Shown here piece by piece: positions 5,390-6,867 of a stretch of 6,867 bases of DNA (positions are counted from its first letter, which is position 1; each line of letters starts with the position of its first letter). The notes under the pieces are model-generated. The model had not been told where the DNA came from. It was given only the letters and a program-made list of their open reading frames with translations, and made no database searches. The DNA lies in NCBI GenBank assembly GCA_021796905.1, contig JAKABK010000099.1:1-6867 (forward strand), read 5' to 3'. This stretch comes from Actinomycetes bacterium. Its GTDB lineage: Bacteria > Actinomycetota > Acidimicrobiia > Acidimicrobiales > Palsa-688. Both the position numbers and the translations under genes were made by a program.

Positions 5390-5395
5390 TAGAAC
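5390..5395 (+). promoter_or_regulatory. Possible -10 element of the ribokinase gene
   Basis: TAGAAC lies 6 nt before the GTG at 5402. This is the same spacing as CAGAAT before the ATG at 2817, and is compatible with a leaderless transcript starting at the GTG. No convincing -35 is seen 17 bp upstream. Confidence 0.3.
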
Positions 5396-5401
5396 CGACC
5401 C

Positions 5402-6556
5402 GTGGCCTGGGGGAGGTGCCCGTCGGCGGTGGGTGGCGGGGCGTGGGAGACGGGACGGTCGGGCAGGGTAGTGGTGGTCGGAAGTCTCAACCTCGACCAC
5501 ACGGTGATGGTCGAGCGTCTGCCGGGGCGGGGCGAGACCGTGTCCGGGTCCGCCTACTCGACCGCTGCTGGCGGGAAGGGCCTCAACCAGGCCGTGGCCG
5601 CCGCCCGCCAGGGGGCTTCGGTTGCGATGGTCGGCGCCGTCGGCGACGACCCGGCCGGGAGCCTCCTCGCCGGCGTCCTGGCCGACGAGGCGGTCGACGT
5701 GCGACCCCTGCGGCGGGTCGCAGGACCGAGCGGCACTGCGATGGTGACCGTCGATCGCCAGGGTGACAACACGATCGTCGTCGCGGCGGGAGCCAACGCA
5801 GCGTTGAGGGTCGCCGACCTGGTGCCGGAGGTCTTCGCCGGGGCGGCGGTCGTGGTCTGCCAGCTGGAGGTGCCGACCGACGTCGTCGGGGCGGCGCTGG
5901 AGGCAGCCCGGCGGGTGGGAGCGCTCGGGATCCTGAACCCGGCTCCCGCCTCGTCCCCGCTCCCGGTCGAGCTGCTCTCCCTCGCCGACCTGGTCGTGCC
6001 CAACGAGGGAGAGGCCGCCGCCCTCGCTCCGGGCTCCACTGGGACCGGGCCCCTCGACCGGGCTGGCGCGGCAGGCCGCCGCCTGCTCGAGGGCGGGGCT
6101 GGTGCGGTGATCGTCACCTTGGGGTCCCGAGGTGCCCTGATCATCGGCGGCGACCGGGTGACGCCGGTGGCGCCTTTCCGGGTCGGGGCGCTCGACCCGA
6201 CAGCAGCCGGCGACGCCTTCGTCGGGACGTTGGCGGCGGCCCTGGCGGCCGGGGAGCCGATGCTCGCCGCGGCACGGCGGGCCGCGGCAGCGGGGGCTCT
6301 TGCTACCACCCGGGTAGGTGCCGTACCGAGCCTCCCGGACCGGACGGCGGTTGACCGACTGGTCGCCGACGAGCGTGCCGGAGCAGGACCCGCTGAGCGA
6401 CCGACGGATGGGGTCGAGGGTCCCGGGGCGGCCGGGGGACGGTCCCGTCCGGCTCCCGCAGCCGCGCCCTCGAGTGGGCCTCGGCGTCGACCCCCCTACA
6501 GCGGGCCGGGGAGCGGGAGGGGTCGTCACGGGCGGCCCGCGGGTCCCCGGGGCTGA
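5402..6556 (+). CDS. rbsK: Ribokinase-like PfkB-family sugar kinase with unusual C-terminal tail
   Basis: Cytoplasmic ATP-dependent kinase, most likely phosphorylating D-ribose to ribose 5-phosphate. Motifs in order are VGSLNLDH (26-33, sugar-binding Asp), AAGGKGLNQA (55-64, PfkB signature 1), NPAPA (179-183), VPNEGEA (199-205), VTLGSRG (238-244), and DPTAAGDAF (265-273) with the anion hole and catalytic base D271. The late AAAAGALATTRVGAVPSLP resembles the end of E. coli RbsK. DPT replaces the usual DTT or DTV. The kinase core ends near residue 322. A further 60 residues, rich in Gly, Pro, Arg and Ala, exceed normal ribokinase length (about 305-310) and have poorer third-position GC. The GTG start at 5402 fits a leaderless promoter; GTG 5429 or 5471 would remove 9 or 23 N-terminal residues that are not conserved in the family. 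No ribose transporter, mutarotase or LacI-type regulator is next to it, so ribose salvage from nucleosides or another sugar substrate is possible. Confidence 0.9.
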   Translation: MAWGRCPSAVGGGAWETGRSGRVVVVGSLNLDHTVMVERLPGRGETVSGSAYSTAAGGKGLNQAVAAARQGASVAMVGAVGDDPAGSLLAGVLADEAVDVRPLRRVAGPSGTAMVTVDRQGDNTIVVAAGANAALRVADLVPEVFAGAAVVVCQLEVPTDVVGAALEAARRVGALGILNPAPASSPLPVELLSLADLVVPNEGEAAALAPGSTGTGPLDRAGAAGRRLLEGGAGAVIVTLGSRGALIIGGDRVTPVAPFRVGALDPTAAGDAFVGTLAAALAAGEPMLAAARRAAAAGALATTRVGAVPSLPDRTAVDRLVADERAGAGPAERPTDGVEGPGAAGGRSRPAPAAAPSSGPRRRPPYSGPGSGRGRHGRPAGPRG

Positions 6557-6649
6557 AACGCTCCGCTCCTACTCAGGGCGTCCGGCGCCAGCGTGCCGGT
6601 CGGCCCGTGCTGGTGGTCGCAGCCCTCTGGGATCCTGTCGGTGGCCCTA

Positions 6650-6664
6650 TCGGCGTCACGCCGA
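6650..6664. promoter_or_regulatory. Interrupted 15-bp palindrome upstream of the cysteine-rich gene
   Basis: TCGGCGT-C-ACGCCGA is a perfect 7+1+7 dyad, 94 bp after the ribokinase stop and 32 bp before the next ATG. As RNA it forms a 6-bp stem with a 3-nt loop, so it may be the ribokinase terminator. As DNA it may be an operator for the following gene. The rest of the 140-bp gap shows no clear promoter. Confidence 0.35.
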
Positions 6665-6683
6665 GGCGTCCCCGAGCAGCCCT

Positions 6684-6691
6684 GGGAGGAG
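6684..6691 (+). promoter_or_regulatory. Strong ribosome binding site of the cysteine-rich gene
   Basis: GGGAGGAG lies 5 nt upstream of ATG 6697. It is the clearest Shine-Dalgarno sequence in the window and fixes the start of the truncated gene that follows. Confidence 0.7.
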
Positions 6692-6696
6692 CGAGC

Positions 6697-6867
6697 ATGG
6701 ACCGTTGCCCTAGCCGAGGAGCGCTGCGACCGGTCGGCTTCCCTGGCTGCCGACTGTGCCCCTACCGGGACCAGCGGCAGCCGTCGGTGTGCCTCGACTG
6801 CATGCTGTCGAGCGCCGGCCAGGACCGGGAGCCGACCGGCCCCAGCGCCAGGTGCCCGTCTTGCGAC
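6697..6867 (+). CDS. Cysteine-rich, probably zinc-binding protein, 3' end outside window
   Basis: Function not recognised. The frame is open from ATG 6697 to the window end (57 codons, no stop), so only the N-terminus is seen. It contains seven cysteines: C4, then three CxxC pairs at 18/21 (GCRLCPY), 32/35 (VCLDCM) and 53/56 (RCPSCD). The first two pairs are separated by 10 residues and could make one four-Cys zinc ribbon; the third pair at the edge suggests a second one completed beyond the window. This pattern is seen in zinc-ribbon domains at the N-terminus of nucleic-acid enzymes, ComF-like phosphoribosyltransferases and small redox or regulatory proteins, and it does not identify a family. 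The strong upstream ribosome site and the regular CxxC spacing argue for a real gene. It follows the ribokinase gene by 140 bp on the same strand, too far for obvious coupling. Confidence 0.65.
   Translation, partial: MDRCPSRGALRPVGFPGCRLCPYRDQRQPSVCLDCMLSSAGQDREPTGPSARCPSCD

Noticed and set aside
5554..6309. Minus-strand 251-codon open frame within the ribokinase gene
   Set aside because: Ala/Ser/Pro/Arg-rich antisense shadow with no recognisable domain.
5252..6529. Very long open frame on the minus strand continuing upstream of the UbiB-like gene, antisense to the ribokinase gene
   Set aside because: Long stop-free antisense frames are common in GC-rich DNA. The translation is low-complexity Arg/Pro/Gly with no motif, and the plus strand holds a full set of ribokinase motifs.
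6318..6713. Plus-strand 131-codon frame overlapping the ribokinase tail and the start of the cysteine-rich gene
   Set aside because: Low-complexity Arg/Pro/Ser content, no ribosome site, and it overlaps the better-supported ATG 6697. It also does not restore a ribokinase-like C-terminus, so it is not evidence for a frameshift.

Overview
The window is very GC-rich DNA with strong G/C preference at third codon positions. Its genes resemble actinobacterial families: the enoyl-ACP reductase and ketoacyl reductase look like mycobacterial InhA and MabA. Two genes have promoter-like sequences placed as for leaderless mRNAs, which are common in actinobacteria. I infer an actinobacterium, possibly of the Acidimicrobiia. 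That rank is a guess from overall style; no marker gene fixes it.

Left part (1-2719), fatty acid synthesis type II. The end of a fabF-type condensing enzyme (plus strand, cut by the window edge) faces a tight minus-strand operon, fabI/inhA-like, then fabG/mabA-like, then fabZ. The spacings are 2 nt between the first two genes and a 1-nt TGATG overlap between the last two. An acyl carrier protein gene is divergent from fabI across a 146-bp region holding two dyad symmetries. Together these five genes cover one full elongation round (condensation, ketoreduction, dehydration, enoyl reduction) plus the carrier.

Middle part (2720-3605): a one-component regulator with an N-terminal excisionase/MerR-like helix-turn-helix and a C-terminal cobalamin-binding module of the CarH/LitR type. 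It keeps the Wx9EH motif and the lower-ligand histidine, but has Ala where CarH has its upper-ligand His. A perfect 10-bp palindrome sits in the spacer of its putative promoter, suggesting autoregulation.

Right part (3602-6867): a UbiB/ABC1 atypical kinase on the minus strand, with a predicted N-terminal membrane anchor. Its stop codon overlaps that of the B12 regulator in a shared CTAG, inside a hairpin. Divergent from it is a ribokinase-like PfkB sugar kinase with an odd low-complexity C-terminal tail. At the right edge begins a cysteine-rich, probably zinc-binding protein of unknown function, preceded by a strong ribosome binding site and cut by the window end.

No RNA genes, CRISPR arrays, insertion sequences or integrase-type genes were seen. 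No complete new system is visible. The points most worth a second look are the B12 regulator with its promoter dyad, the leader region of the UbiB gene, and the cysteine-rich gene at the edge. All motif positions, palindromes and codon counts were worked out by eye from the sequence.
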